Assembly (NCBI RefSeq): GCF_017873095.1
Contig: NZ_JAGGJU010000006.1
Span: forward strand, 62,001 to 126,000
DNA: 64,000 nt
Direction: 5' to 3'
Origin: Heterorhizobium halophytocola
Lineage (GTDB): Bacteria; Pseudomonadota; Alphaproteobacteria; Rhizobiales; Rhizobiaceae
Positions 56,126-64,000 of the stretch are shown piece after piece (the stretch's first letter is position 1; each line of letters begins with the position of its first letter). The notes under the pieces were generated by a model. The model searched no databases. It was not told where the DNA came from and saw only the letters and a program-made list of their open reading frames with translations. The position numbers and the translations under genes are program-made.

Positions 56126-57655
56126 TTGCAGGTCGGAATCGATATGGGAACGGTGCAAGGCGGTCAGCCGGCCAAGCTCGATATCGAGGAGCTGCTGGCG
56201 ACGCGCCTGCTGGTGCAGGGCAATTCGGGCTCGGGCAAGTCGCATCTGCTGCGCCGATTGCTCGAACAGTCCGCCGAATGGGTGCAGCAGGTCATCATCG
56301 ACCCGGAAGGAGACTTCGTCACCCTGGCCGACAAATATGGCCATGTGGTCATCGATGCCGACCGGACCGAGGCGGAACTCGCCGGCATTGCCGACCGCAT
56401 CCGCCGCCACAGGGTCTCCTGCGTGCTCACGCTCGAAAGCCTCGAGATCGAGCAGCAGATGCGGGCCGCCGCCGCCTTCCTCAACGGCATGTTCGATGCC
56501 GACCGCGAATTCTGGTTTCCGGTCCTGGTGGTGGTCGATGAAGCCCAGATGTTCGCGCCCTCGGTCGGCGGCGACGTCACCGAAGACACCCGCCGCATGT
56601 CGCTTGGGGCGATGACCAACCTGATGTGCCGTGGCCGGAAGCGTGGTCTGGCCGGCGTGATCGCCACCCAGCGTCTGGCAAAGCTCGCCAAGAACGTGGC
56701 CGCCGAAGCCTCCAACTTCCTGATGGGTCGAACCTTTCTCGATATCGACATGGCGCGTGCTGCCGATCTGCTCGGTATGGACCGTCGCCAGGCGGAGATG
56801 TTCCGCGACCTGAAGCGCGGCAATTTCGTCGCCCTCGGTCCGGCGCTGTCGCGTCGGCCGCTGCCGATCATCATCGGCGACGTGGAGACCTCGGCCCGTT
56901 CGTCCAGCCCGAAGCTGATGCCGCTGCCGAATGCGCCCGAGGATGTCGAGGATCTGGTGTTCACCCCGGATCCGGAGGAGTTTACCCGACCCGTCGCCCA
57001 GCGCCGCGCAGCACCCGCGCCCCGGCCGACAACGGATATTCTGGCGGAACTCTCCAAGGCGGCGCCCGCCGCCAGCGAGGACAGCCCCGCTGTACCCACC
57101 CGCACAGCCGCTCCGGCGCTCAGTGAGGAGGAACGCGAGGAGCGTCTTGTCGGCGTGCTGGACGAGATCCTCGCCGACCCGCAATCGGCGTTCCGCACGG
57201 ATTCGGTGCTCTATCAGGAATTCCTGGTGCGGGCCCGCATGCGCCGCGTCGGCGGGCCGCCGATGGCGATGAGCGAGTTTCGCCGTCGCGTCGCCGTCAG
57301 CCGTGCCGATGTGGACGAGGAAACCGCGGCAAGCGCGTCCTGGGCCACGGCGCTGTCGCTCTCTTCCGGGGTGTCCGACGATCTGCAAGGGGTCTTCCTG
57401 CTGATGGCGCGGGCTGCCATTCGCGCCGAGCCCTGCCCGTCGGACCTGCGCCTGGCCAAGGCCTACGGCACCCATTCGGCGCGCCGTGCCCGGCGACTGC
57501 TCGGCTATTTCGAGGAACAAGGGCTGATTGTGGTGCACACCGACTTTGCCGGCAAGCGCATTGTCGCCTTCCCGGAACTGGAGGCGGAAACGCTGCCGGG
57601 GGATCCGAATGCGGCGGACGACGAGGGACAGGACCTGCGCTCAGCCGCCGAGTGA
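56126..57655 (+). CDS. HerA-like (DUF87) ATPase
   Basis: The 509-residue protein has a HerA/VirB4-type P-loop domain: Walker A QGNSGSGKSH (about residues 31-40), Walker B VLVVVDEAQMFAP, RKRGLAGVIATQRLAKLAKN (sensor-like) and LDIDMARAADLLGMD. A Pro/Ala-rich linker (285-340) leads to a helical C-terminal domain. HerA-like ATPases move DNA or act in defence, but no NurA or SIR2 gene is near, so this is the stand-alone alphaproteobacterial form. The start is TTG at 56126 after GAAGAGG. Role unknown. Confidence 0.83.
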   Translation: MQVGIDMGTVQGGQPAKLDIEELLATRLLVQGNSGSGKSHLLRRLLEQSAEWVQQVIIDPEGDFVTLADKYGHVVIDADRTEAELAGIADRIRRHRVSCVLTLESLEIEQQMRAAAAFLNGMFDADREFWFPVLVVVDEAQMFAPSVGGDVTEDTRRMSLGAMTNLMCRGRKRGLAGVIATQRLAKLAKNVAAEASNFLMGRTFLDIDMARAADLLGMDRRQAEMFRDLKRGNFVALGPALSRRPLPIIIGDVETSARSSSPKLMPLPNAPEDVEDLVFTPDPEEFTRPVAQRRAAPAPRPTTDILAELSKAAPAASEDSPAVPTRTAAPALSEEEREERLVGVLDEILADPQSAFRTDSVLYQEFLVRARMRRVGGPPMAMSEFRRRVAVSRADVDEETAASASWATALSLSSGVSDDLQGVFLLMARAAIRAEPCPSDLRLAKAYGTHSARRARRLLGYFEEQGLIVVHTDFAGKRIVAFPELEAETLPGDPNAADDEGQDLRSAAE

Positions 57656-57847
57656 CGGACCGATTGGGACAGACGTGCCCGGAAGGGCGCCGGATGCCCA
57701 TGGATTGGCAAGCCTTGACGCCTTGGTGCCGTCCCCGGCTCTCAACTGAAAGAGACAAGCCGCGCTTGGGAATGCTCGGGATATACCCGGACACGTCCTT
57801 CTCCGGTCTCGCAGCTTTCGGGCCGGCCGTGGCCGGCCCCGTCCTGT

Positions 57848-58279
57848 TCAGGCGGCCTGCGGTACGCGGTCGAGCGTCAGGCTGTCGCTCTTGCCGTTGT
57901 AGTAGCGATCGAGCACCTCGCGGAACACCGAGCGCTGCTTGCTGGCGAGGGCGAACAGGGTCATCGACGACCGAAGCTTGAGCATGTCGGTCCGTCCGAA
58001 GATCTGCTCGGCGGTGCGTCCCTGATGGCCGAGCAGGATGCATGCGCATTCCTTCAGCCGTGGTCCGAGCACCGGATGAGCCAGATAGGCGCGGGCCTCA
58101 TCGACCGAAGTGATGGCATAGCGCCGCGCGGGAATGCTGGAGCCCAGGCCTTCCAGCTGCGGAAAGATGAACCACATCCAGTGGGTCATCTTGCGGCCAC
58201 GGAGAAGCTCCCTGACCGCCTGTTCATAGAAGGGTGCCTGCGCCTTGACGAAGCGATTGAGGTCGTACGGATCATCCAT
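57848..58279 (-). CDS. DUF1810 protein
   Basis: The 143-residue protein matches DUF1810 along its length: DPYDLNRFVKAQAPFYEQAV, MTHWMWFIFPQLEGLGSS, YAITSVDEARAYLAHPVLGP, DMLKLRSSMTLFA. Members are small cytoplasmic proteins without known function. GGGAGG lies eight bases before the ATG. A GC-only palindrome (57820-57839) follows the gene but lacks a T-tract. Confidence 0.92.
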   Translation of the reverse strand: MDDPYDLNRFVKAQAPFYEQAVRELLRGRKMTHWMWFIFPQLEGLGSSIPARRYAITSVDEARAYLAHPVLGPRLKECACILLGHQGRTAEQIFGRTDMLKLRSSMTLFALASKQRSVFREVLDRYYNGKSDSLTLDRVPQAA

Positions 58280-58347
58280 CGAAATTCCTCCCGGTTGAAC
58301 CTTATACCTAAACGCGCGATCCGTGTAGATGTTCTGTTAAGCGAAGG

Positions 58348-59589
58348 TTAATTCTCCGGCGCGCGCTGTTCCCAGACTTTCACCAGTTCGACGATGGTGC
58401 GAACCGTCGTTTCCATGTCCTGGACGCTGATCCACTCGAGCGGCGAATGATAGGCATGGCCGCCGGTGAAGATATTGGGGCAGGGCAGGCCCATGAAGGA
58501 CAGCCGCGAACCATCGGTGCCGCCGCGGATGCTGTGCTGGACCGGCGTCAGACCGACGCGCTTTACCGCCTCGATCAGATTGTCCATCACTTCCGGATGC
58601 TGATCGAGCACGACCTTCATGTTGCGATATTGCTGGACAACGGTGAAGGTGAAGCTCGAGCCTGGATATTCCGAGAGCACGCTTTCGGTCAGCGATCGCA
58701 GCAGCGCCTGCTTTTCGGCGAGGCCCTCGTCTGCAAAGTCGCGGATGATCAGCTTGATCTGCGCGCCTTCCATGGCGCCGGTGATGCCGGTCGGATGGAT
58801 GAAGCCTACCTTGCCTTCCGTCGTTTCCGGGGTGATGTCCTTCGGCAGGCGGCTGACGATGTCGGCGGCGATCTTGATCGCGTTCTCCATGCGGCCCTTG
58901 GCGGTACCCGGATGCATGGCGACGCCGGTGATATCGATGGTCACCGCGTCGGCCGAGAATGTCTCGTTCTCGACGTCGCCGATCCGGCCGCCATCGAGCG
59001 TGTAGCCAAACCTGGCGCCGAGCTTGGCGAGATCGACCTTGTCTGCACCGCGGCCGATCTCCTCGTCGGTCGTGAACAGCAGCTTGACCGCGCCGTGCTT
59101 GATCTGCGGGTTTTCCAGAAGATATTGCGCCGCGCTGATGATCTCGGCAATGCCTGCCTTGTCGTCGGCACCCAGAAGCGTGGTGCCGTCGGTGGTGACG
59201 ATGTCGTGGCCGATCTGCTGCTCAAGATCGGGATGCTCGGCCACGCGGATGACACGGCTCGGATCGCCGACCAACGGAATATCGCCGCCGGCATAGGCCC
59301 TGACCACCTGCGGCTTGACGTCCTTGCCGGAAAAGTCCGGCGCCGTGTCCATATGCGAGCAGAGGCAGATCACCGGCACGGATTTTTCCACATTGCCGGG
59401 CACCGTCGCATAGACATTGCCGTGCTCGTCGAGATGCGCATCTTCAAGCCCGAGCGCGGCCAGTTCGTCGACCAGCAGCCGGCCAAGATTTTTTTGCTTG
59501 TCCGTCGAAGGCTGGGAGCTCGATGCGGCATTGGACTGGGTATCGATGACGACATAGCGGAGGAAGCGGTCAAGAACGGTGTCGGTCAT
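58348..59589 (-). CDS. pepT: Peptidase T (tripeptide aminopeptidase)
   Basis: The 413-residue M20 zinc aminopeptidase removes the N-terminal residue from tripeptides in the cytoplasm. Metal and catalytic motifs: CSHMDTAPD, GADDKAG, TTDEEIGRGAD, VAMHPGTAKGRM and GGHAYHSPLEW. The frame is open to 59922, but the ATG at 59589 (MTDTVLDRFLRYV) matches the family start and length. Divergent from the alpha/beta hydrolase gene. Confidence 0.96.
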   Translation of the reverse strand: MTDTVLDRFLRYVVIDTQSNAASSSQPSTDKQKNLGRLLVDELAALGLEDAHLDEHGNVYATVPGNVEKSVPVICLCSHMDTAPDFSGKDVKPQVVRAYAGGDIPLVGDPSRVIRVAEHPDLEQQIGHDIVTTDGTTLLGADDKAGIAEIISAAQYLLENPQIKHGAVKLLFTTDEEIGRGADKVDLAKLGARFGYTLDGGRIGDVENETFSADAVTIDITGVAMHPGTAKGRMENAIKIAADIVSRLPKDITPETTEGKVGFIHPTGITGAMEGAQIKLIIRDFADEGLAEKQALLRSLTESVLSEYPGSSFTFTVVQQYRNMKVVLDQHPEVMDNLIEAVKRVGLTPVQHSIRGGTDGSRLSFMGLPCPNIFTGGHAYHSPLEWISVQDMETTVRTIVELVKVWEQRAPEN

Positions 59590-59739
59590 GCGGAAATCCT
59601 GAAATACGCTGGGCAAGGGACGATGAAGGCGTCGCTCGGAATATCGTGAGCTGTGTCTCGGCGGGGCCACAATTGTTATGCGAAATAATCGTGGCGAGGT
59701 GAAGCGCCCTGTCATGATTATTTTGTCTGGAGGCTCTCC

Positions 59740-60663
59740 TTGCTCGTCCGTCGTCAGTTTCTCACCGCCTGTGTCGCCCCGCTGCTTTTTTCCACACGGG
59801 TCGAAGCGGGCGAGGCGAGCAGCCTGTCTCTCTGGCCGGCGGGGCCACCGGAGGGTGGCGGGCCGAGGGGGCCGATCAGGCGTACGGCAAGAGGCGCGGT
59901 CTCCAACGTCGCGACCCCGCATCTTCGCGTCGTGCGACCGGCCGTCTCCAATGGAGCGGCCGTGCTGATTGCCGGGGGCGGCGGCTATCGTCGGATCGAG
60001 GAGGGCGCCGAGTCCGATCCCGCGGCCGACTGGTTTGCCGCGCGCGGCATCACCGCTTTCGTGCTGACCTACCGCCTGCCGGGCGAGGGGTGGGTCTCAG
60101 GCGCCAAGGCGCCGCTGGAGGATGCGGTGCGGGCCATGCGGGTGATCCGCGCCGGCGCACCGGCCTTCCGCCTGGACATCGGGCGGGTCGGCGTCATCGG
60201 GTTTTCAGCCGGCGGTCATCTGGCGGGCATGCTGGCAACCCAGGCGTTCGAGCCGGTCTATGGCGCGTCCGACGGGATCGACCTGGTGTCCGCGCGGCCC
60301 GATTTCGCCGTCCTTGCCTATCCGGTCGTTACCCTGGTACCGCCCTATGACCATACCGTCACGCGGCGGTCGCTGGTCGGCGCGCATCCGACATCGGCGC
60401 AAAGCCGGGAGTGGTCGGTGGAAACCCATGTCGACAAGGCTTGCCCGCCGTTTTTCCTGGTGCAGGCGGTCGACGACCCGATCGCAAGTCCGATGAACAC
60501 GGTGATCCTGAAGCGGGCTCTCGATGCCCATGACGTGCCGGCCGATCTTCTCCAGCTCGGCTCCGGCGGCCACGGCTTCGGCATGGGACGGCCGGGCAGC
60601 GCGACCGAAAGCTGGACGCAGACATTGGCAGGCTGGCTGAAGGCAAGGGCGCTGATCGGCTGA
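59740..60663 (+). CDS. Exported alpha/beta hydrolase (acetylxylan-esterase-like)
   Basis: The 307-residue protein starts with a signal peptide (LVRRQFLTACVAPLLFSTRV, then EAG; the RRQF could be Tat-like). It has the oxyanion segment LIAGGGGYRRIEEGAE, the nucleophile elbow GFSAGGHLAG, Asp in AVDDPI and His in GGHGFGMG. This resembles esterases that deacetylate xylans or related polymers; the substrate is not known. The start is TTG at 59740, six bases after GGAGG. Confidence 0.85.
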   Translation: MLVRRQFLTACVAPLLFSTRVEAGEASSLSLWPAGPPEGGGPRGPIRRTARGAVSNVATPHLRVVRPAVSNGAAVLIAGGGGYRRIEEGAESDPAADWFAARGITAFVLTYRLPGEGWVSGAKAPLEDAVRAMRVIRAGAPAFRLDIGRVGVIGFSAGGHLAGMLATQAFEPVYGASDGIDLVSARPDFAVLAYPVVTLVPPYDHTVTRRSLVGAHPTSAQSREWSVETHVDKACPPFFLVQAVDDPIASPMNTVILKRALDAHDVPADLLQLGSGGHGFGMGRPGSATESWTQTLAGWLKARALIG

Positions 60664-60738
60664 CAACCCCAGCCGTGCCGTGCCGCACCTGAAGGCAGGC
60701 ACGGGTCGGAGCGGCCTGTCAGCCTGTCGCTTAAACGA

Positions 60739-61596
60739 TCAGTTGGAGCCTGTGTCGCCCATCTCGGCATCGCTGTTGGCGACGGCCGGCGGCGGCAGGG
60801 GGCCGAGATATTTCTCCATCAGCGACACCATTTCGGCGTCGCGGCCGGCCTCGGTGTCGCTGCCAAGCACGACGCCGACCAGCCGCCGCGCACCGTTCGT
60901 CGCCGATGTCACCAGATTGTAGCCGGAGGCCTCGGTGTAGCCGGTCTTGATCCCGTCCGCCCAGTCATGCGCCATCAGCACGCCGTTGTGGCCATGCAGC
61001 TTCATGCCGCGGAAGACCATCCGCTTTTCGGAAAACAGTTTGAACTCTTCGGGGAAGTCGCGCATCAGCGCCATGCCGAGGCGCGCCATGTCGGTGGCGG
61101 TCGTCACCTGGATCGGGTCCGGCAGCCCGGCGGGATTGGTGAAGGTCGTGTCCTTCATCCCCAGTTCGTGTGCCTTGGCGGTCATCACCTTGCCGAAGGC
61201 GGCTTCCGAACCGGAGAGGGTCTCGGCCACGGCCACGGCCGAATCATTGGTCGACAGGATGATCATGCCGAGCACGGCTTCGCGCACGGAGATCGATCGA
61301 CCGGCGCCGACGGCAAACTTGTAAGGATCCTTGCTCTCGGCATTTTCCGACATCACCAGCCGGTCGTCCCAGTGCAGCCGCCCCTGCTTCAACGCCTCGA
61401 AGGTCAGATAGAGCGTCATCATCTTCGTCAGCGAGGCCGGATAGAGGCGCTCGCCTGGATTTTGCGATTCCAGCACGGTGCCATTGGTGGCATCCACGAC
61501 GATATAGGCGCGCGCTGCCTGCGCCAGGGAGGCAGCAAGGGTCAGCGAGAGGGTCAGGGTGGCGCCAGCGAGGAGCCGGGAGAGGCGGGGCAGCAT
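60739..61596 (-). CDS. D-alanyl-D-alanine carboxypeptidase (penicillin-binding, class C/F type)
   Basis: The 285-residue protein has a signal peptide (about 1-27, LLAGATLTLSLTLAASLAQA) and the three active-site motifs of S11 serine carboxypeptidases: SLTK (SxxK), STN in ILSTNDSA (SxN) and KTG in GIKTGYTEASG. It trims the terminal D-Ala from peptidoglycan pentapeptides in the periplasm. The frame extends to 61725; the ATG at 61596 directly precedes the signal peptide. It lacks the large C-terminal domain of DacA, so it is a short form. Confidence 0.92.
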   Translation of the reverse strand: MLPRLSRLLAGATLTLSLTLAASLAQAARAYIVVDATNGTVLESQNPGERLYPASLTKMMTLYLTFEALKQGRLHWDDRLVMSENAESKDPYKFAVGAGRSISVREAVLGMIILSTNDSAVAVAETLSGSEAAFGKVMTAKAHELGMKDTTFTNPAGLPDPIQVTTATDMARLGMALMRDFPEEFKLFSEKRMVFRGMKLHGHNGVLMAHDWADGIKTGYTEASGYNLVTSATNGARRLVGVVLGSDTEAGRDAEMVSLMEKYLGPLPPPAVANSDAEMGDTGSN

Positions 61597-61749
61597 GTTT
61601 GGCCTTGGGTCGGTTTCTGAAAAAAGACGGGGTTCGCCGTCACACATAGAGCGGAATTGCCGCCGTGTCAGCATGCTGCTAAAATAAGGCAGAAGATCGT
61701 GATCGGGCGCCTGATGTCCGTCCAATCCACATCCATGCGACCGGTTCGC

Positions 61750-61778
61750 TTGACTTCCCGCCGGATTGCCCCTATAGC
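61750..61778 (+). promoter_or_regulatory. Promoter of rpsD
   Basis: CTTGACT (-35 TTGACT at 61750-61755) and CTATAGC (-10 TATAGC at 61773-61778) are separated by exactly 17 bases and match the rhizobial vegetative consensus CTTGAC-N17-CTATAT. It lies about 180 bases upstream of rpsD, leaving a long leader that could carry regulatory structure. The rest of the 360-base gap (61597-61956) holds nothing else recognised. Confidence 0.7.
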
Positions 61779-61956
61779 CCCGCCAACGCCGGGCAGCGAT
61801 GTCCGGTGTTTCACTGACATGTCCCGTGGTTTCCTCCGAAACGCTTTCGTGAGAAACCTGTCAGAGTTCGAAAAAGGAACTCAGAGGAGGGCGTGTTTCC
61901 TTGGGAGCCGGTCCGTCAACGGATCGCTCCAGCATGTTGAACTTTAAGGAAATACG

Positions 61957-62574
61957 ATGAGCAAGCGCGCATCTTCCAAGTACAAAATCGACCGCCGCAT
62001 GGGCGAAAACATCTGGGGCCGTCCGAAGTCCCCGGTCAACCGCCGCGAATACGGCCCCGGCCAGCACGGTCAGCGCCGCAAGGGCAAGCTTTCCGACTTC
62101 GGCGTGCAGCTACGCGCCAAGCAGAAGCTGAAGGGCTACTACGGGGACATTCGCGAGAAGCAGTTCCGCGCGACCTACGAAGAAGCCAACCGCCGCAAGG
62201 GCGACACCGGTGAAAACCTGATCGGTCTGCTGGAATCGCGTCTGGACGCCATCGTCTACCGCGCCAAGTTCGTCCCGACCGTCTTTGCTGCCCGTCAGTT
62301 CGTCAACCATGGCCACGTCACGGTCAACGGCGTCAAGGTCAACATCGGTTCCTACCGCTGCAAGGCCGGCGACGTGATCGAAGTGCGCGAAAAGTCGAAG
62401 CAGATGGTGACCGTTCTGGAAGCCGTTTCGCTCGCCGAGCGCGACGTTCCGGACTACATCGAAGCCGACCACCACAAGATGGTCGCCACCTTCGTTCGCA
62501 TTCCGACCCTTGCCGACGTGCCTTACGCCGTCATCATGGAACCGAACCTGGTCGTCGAATTCTACTCGCGCTAA
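61957..62574 (+). CDS. rpsD: 30S ribosomal protein S4
   Basis: The 205-residue protein is S4: [40 protein letters not shown], the S4 RNA-binding domain (about 95-155: [31 protein letters not shown]). It lacks the N-terminal zinc Cys cluster found in some bacteria. S4 nucleates 30S assembly on 16S rRNA. AAGGA lies six bases before the ATG. It is a stand-alone gene with its own promoter and terminator. Confidence 0.99.
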   Translation: MSKRASSKYKIDRRMGENIWGRPKSPVNRREYGPGQHGQRRKGKLSDFGVQLRAKQKLKGYYGDIREKQFRATYEEANRRKGDTGENLIGLLESRLDAIVYRAKFVPTVFAARQFVNHGHVTVNGVKVNIGSYRCKAGDVIEVREKSKQMVTVLEAVSLAERDVPDYIEADHHKMVATFVRIPTLADVPYAVIMEPNLVVEFYSR

Positions 62575-62597
62575 TCACTCGAGCGCGTTATTTCAGA

Positions 62598-62625
62598 AAG
62601 CCGCCCGGCAACGGGCGGCTTTTTT
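62598..62625 (+). terminator. Intrinsic terminator of rpsD
   Basis: AAGCCGCCCG pairs perfectly with CGGGCGGCTT around a GCAA tetraloop, followed by a T run to 62625. It lies 23 bases after rpsD and only about 19 bases before glsA, so glsA expression must come from read-through or a promoter within rpsD. Confidence 0.9.
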
Positions 62626-62643
62626 CGCATCAGGGGCATGCTT

Positions 62644-63570
62644 ATGGATCTGCAGGCAGTCGTCGATGATATAGCATCCGCGCTTTCCGAGCGCCGGGGC
62701 GAAGGCAAGGTTGCGGATTACATCCCGCAGCTGGCCAAGGTCGACCCGAAGCAATTCGCGATCACCATCACCACCGTCGACGGCCAGGTCTTCAGCGCCG
62801 GCGATGCGGAGACGCCGTTTTCGATCCAGAGCATATCCAAGGTCTTCATGCTGACGCTGGCGCTGGGGCAGGCGGGCGAGACGGTGTGGAAGCGTGTCGG
62901 GCGGGAGCCGTCCGGAACAGCCTTCAACTCGATCGTCCAGCTCGAGCAGGAGCACGGCATCCCGCGCAATCCCTTCATCAATGCCGGCGCCATCGTCATC
63001 TGCGACATCGTGCTCGGCAGCTACAAGCCGAAGGAAGCGATCGGCGAATATGTCCGCTTCATGCGCTATCTGGCCGATGACGATATGCTGACCATCGACC
63101 GGGCCGTGGCGATGTCGGAGACCGCCACCGGATCGCGCAACACGGCGCTGGCCAATTTCATGCGCTCCTTCGGCAATCTGCACCACGACGTGGCGCATGT
63201 GCTCGGCGTCTATTTCCACCAGTGCGCGCTCGCCATGACGACGCGCCAGCTGTCGCGGGCAGGCCTGTTCCTGGCAGCCCAGGGGGCGGATCCGATCAGC
63301 GGCTATTCCGTCGTCAGCGCCAGCCGGGCGCGGCGCATCAACGCCCTGATGCTGACCTGCGGCCATTACGACGGTTCCGGCGATTTCGCCTTCCATGTCG
63401 GCCTGCCGGGCAAGAGCGGCGTCGGCGGCGGCATTCTGGCGGTCGCGCCGGGCAAGGCTTCGATCGCGGTCTGGTCGCCCGGCCTCAACAAGGTCGGCAA
63501 TTCCGCGCTCGGCACGCTGGCGCTCGAAATGCTTACCAACCAGACCGGCTGGTCGGTCTTCGGGGCTTGA
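62644..63570 (+). CDS. glsA: Glutaminase
   Basis: The 308-residue serine-dependent glutaminase hydrolyses glutamine to glutamate and ammonia. Motifs: [25 protein letters not shown] (catalytic Ser-x-x-Lys), [33 protein letters not shown] and [17 protein letters not shown] is seven bases before the ATG at 62644, which is therefore preferred to the ATG at 62638 that lies one base after it. Confidence 0.95.
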   Translation: MDLQAVVDDIASALSERRGEGKVADYIPQLAKVDPKQFAITITTVDGQVFSAGDAETPFSIQSISKVFMLTLALGQAGETVWKRVGREPSGTAFNSIVQLEQEHGIPRNPFINAGAIVICDIVLGSYKPKEAIGEYVRFMRYLADDDMLTIDRAVAMSETATGSRNTALANFMRSFGNLHHDVAHVLGVYFHQCALAMTTRQLSRAGLFLAAQGADPISGYSVVSASRARRINALMLTCGHYDGSGDFAFHVGLPGKSGVGGGILAVAPGKASIAVWSPGLNKVGNSALGTLALEMLTNQTGWSVFGA

Positions 63571-63673
63571 TCTTCGCGGCGTAACGCGTCATGTGGCGTC
63601 ACATCCGTCTTGTGCGCCAGTTGCGCACCGCCAGGTGCGCACCCGGTTGCGCCCAGTTATACGAGCTTGCCCG

Positions 63674-64000
63674 ATGACCCTAAATGAGCTTGACACCGCA
63701 GCAAAGGACGCCGACATCCACGACGCCGAAACGGCGGACACGGCTGGGGTGCATCCGATGTTTGCCGCTGCGCCACGTTCCGTGTCGTTCAACAAGCTGC
63801 GCAAGCGTCTCATCCGCCAGGTCCGCCAGGCGTTCGACGATTTCGACATGCTGAAGGGCCAGAAGCGCTGGCTGGTCGGCCTGTCCGGCGGCAAGGACAG
63901 TTACGGCCTGCTGGCGCTGCTGCTCGATCTCAAATGGCGCGGACTGCTGCCGGTCGAACTGGTCGCCTGCAATCTCGACCAGGGCCAGCCCAATTTTCCC
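63674..64000 (+). CDS. ttcA: tRNA 2-thiocytidine biosynthesis protein (partial, runs off right edge)
   Basis: The frame is open for 109 codons to the window end. After an acidic N-terminal extension (about 35 residues) comes [20 protein letters not shown] and the PP-loop [19 protein letters not shown], then [10 protein letters not shown], all characteristic of TtcA, which thiolates cytidine 32 of tRNA using ATP and an iron-sulfur cluster. The cluster Cys motifs would lie beyond the edge. The ATG at 63674 has no clear Shine-Dalgarno; an in-frame ATG at 63758 is possible. Confidence 0.9.
   Translation, partial: MTLNELDTAAKDADIHDAETADTAGVHPMFAAAPRSVSFNKLRKRLIRQVRQAFDDFDMLKGQKRWLVGLSGGKDSYGLLALLLDLKWRGLLPVELVACNLDQGQPNFP

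Noticed and set aside
57820..57839. GC palindrome GGGCCGGCC/GGCCGGCCC as a terminator of the DUF1810 gene
   Set aside because: The loop would be only two bases and no T-tract follows on either strand, so a terminator call is not supported.

Overview
The window reads as chromosomal DNA of an alphaproteobacterium in the Rhizobiaceae (Rhizobium/Agrobacterium/Sinorhizobium group). Coding density is high and codons are GC-rich throughout. It carries a rhizobial growth-pole-ring-like giant protein, CckA, a eukaryotic-type NADP isocitrate dehydrogenase, a malic enzyme fused to a phosphotransacetylase-like domain, BluB under a cobalamin riboswitch, DUF1127 and DUF2865 proteins, and the core run recA-alaS...icd...murI...rpsD. 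I saw no phage, plasmid or insertion sequence, no CRISPR array, no rRNA and no tRNA. The content is mostly core genome, and nearly every stretch longer than 300 bases is coding.

Layout. 1-6.4 kb: a partial TadE-like pilus gene, an LTA-synthase-like phosphoglycerol transferase, a three-repeat Pho box, nadE, a TolB-like propeller protein, then the B12 riboswitch and bluB. 6.4-11.7 kb (minus strand): a DUF2865 protein and a LuxR-LuxI quorum-sensing pair with a lux-box-like palindrome between them, next to a malic enzyme. 11.9-17 kb: an LpxH-like phosphoesterase and a four-gene Mla-type lipid transporter operon with a STAS domain fused to the permease. 17.1-25 kb: cytochrome b561, the 1942-residue GPR/RgsE-like polar growth protein, an Hpt-like protein without the phospho-accepting His, and a 2Fe-2S ferredoxin. 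25-32.5 kb: a candidate anti-Shine-Dalgarno small RNA, a DUF922 protein, folP-folB-folK, a secreted protein, the TIGR01620/YcjX pair, SixA and a zinc-less DksA.

33-48 kb: a FliO-like protein, CckA, pseudouridine catabolism (psuK-psuG), recA with a LexA-type box, alaS, a GGDEF diguanylate cyclase overlapping a SulP transporter tail to tail, a small secreted protein and icd. 48-64 kb: a secreted hypothetical, a TrmJ-like methyltransferase, a FUSC exporter, murI, a strong-SD micro-ORF, a DUF1127/ArsR/DUF1127/MFS cluster, a HerA-like ATPase, DUF1810, pepT, an alpha/beta hydrolase, a D,D-carboxypeptidase, rpsD, glsA, and the start of ttcA running off the right edge.

How the genes fit together. 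Several loci concern the envelope and polar growth (Mla operon, GPR-like ring protein, carboxypeptidase, murI, LpxH-like, phosphoglycerol transferase). Others concern cell cycle and global control (CckA, CtrA-like half sites, DksA, GGDEF, LuxR/LuxI, Pho box). I found no clearly novel multi-gene system. The items most worth checking are the candidate sRNA at about 25.1-25.26 kb, the Pho box, the lux-box/LuxR pair, and the GPR neighbour with a degenerate Hpt domain.
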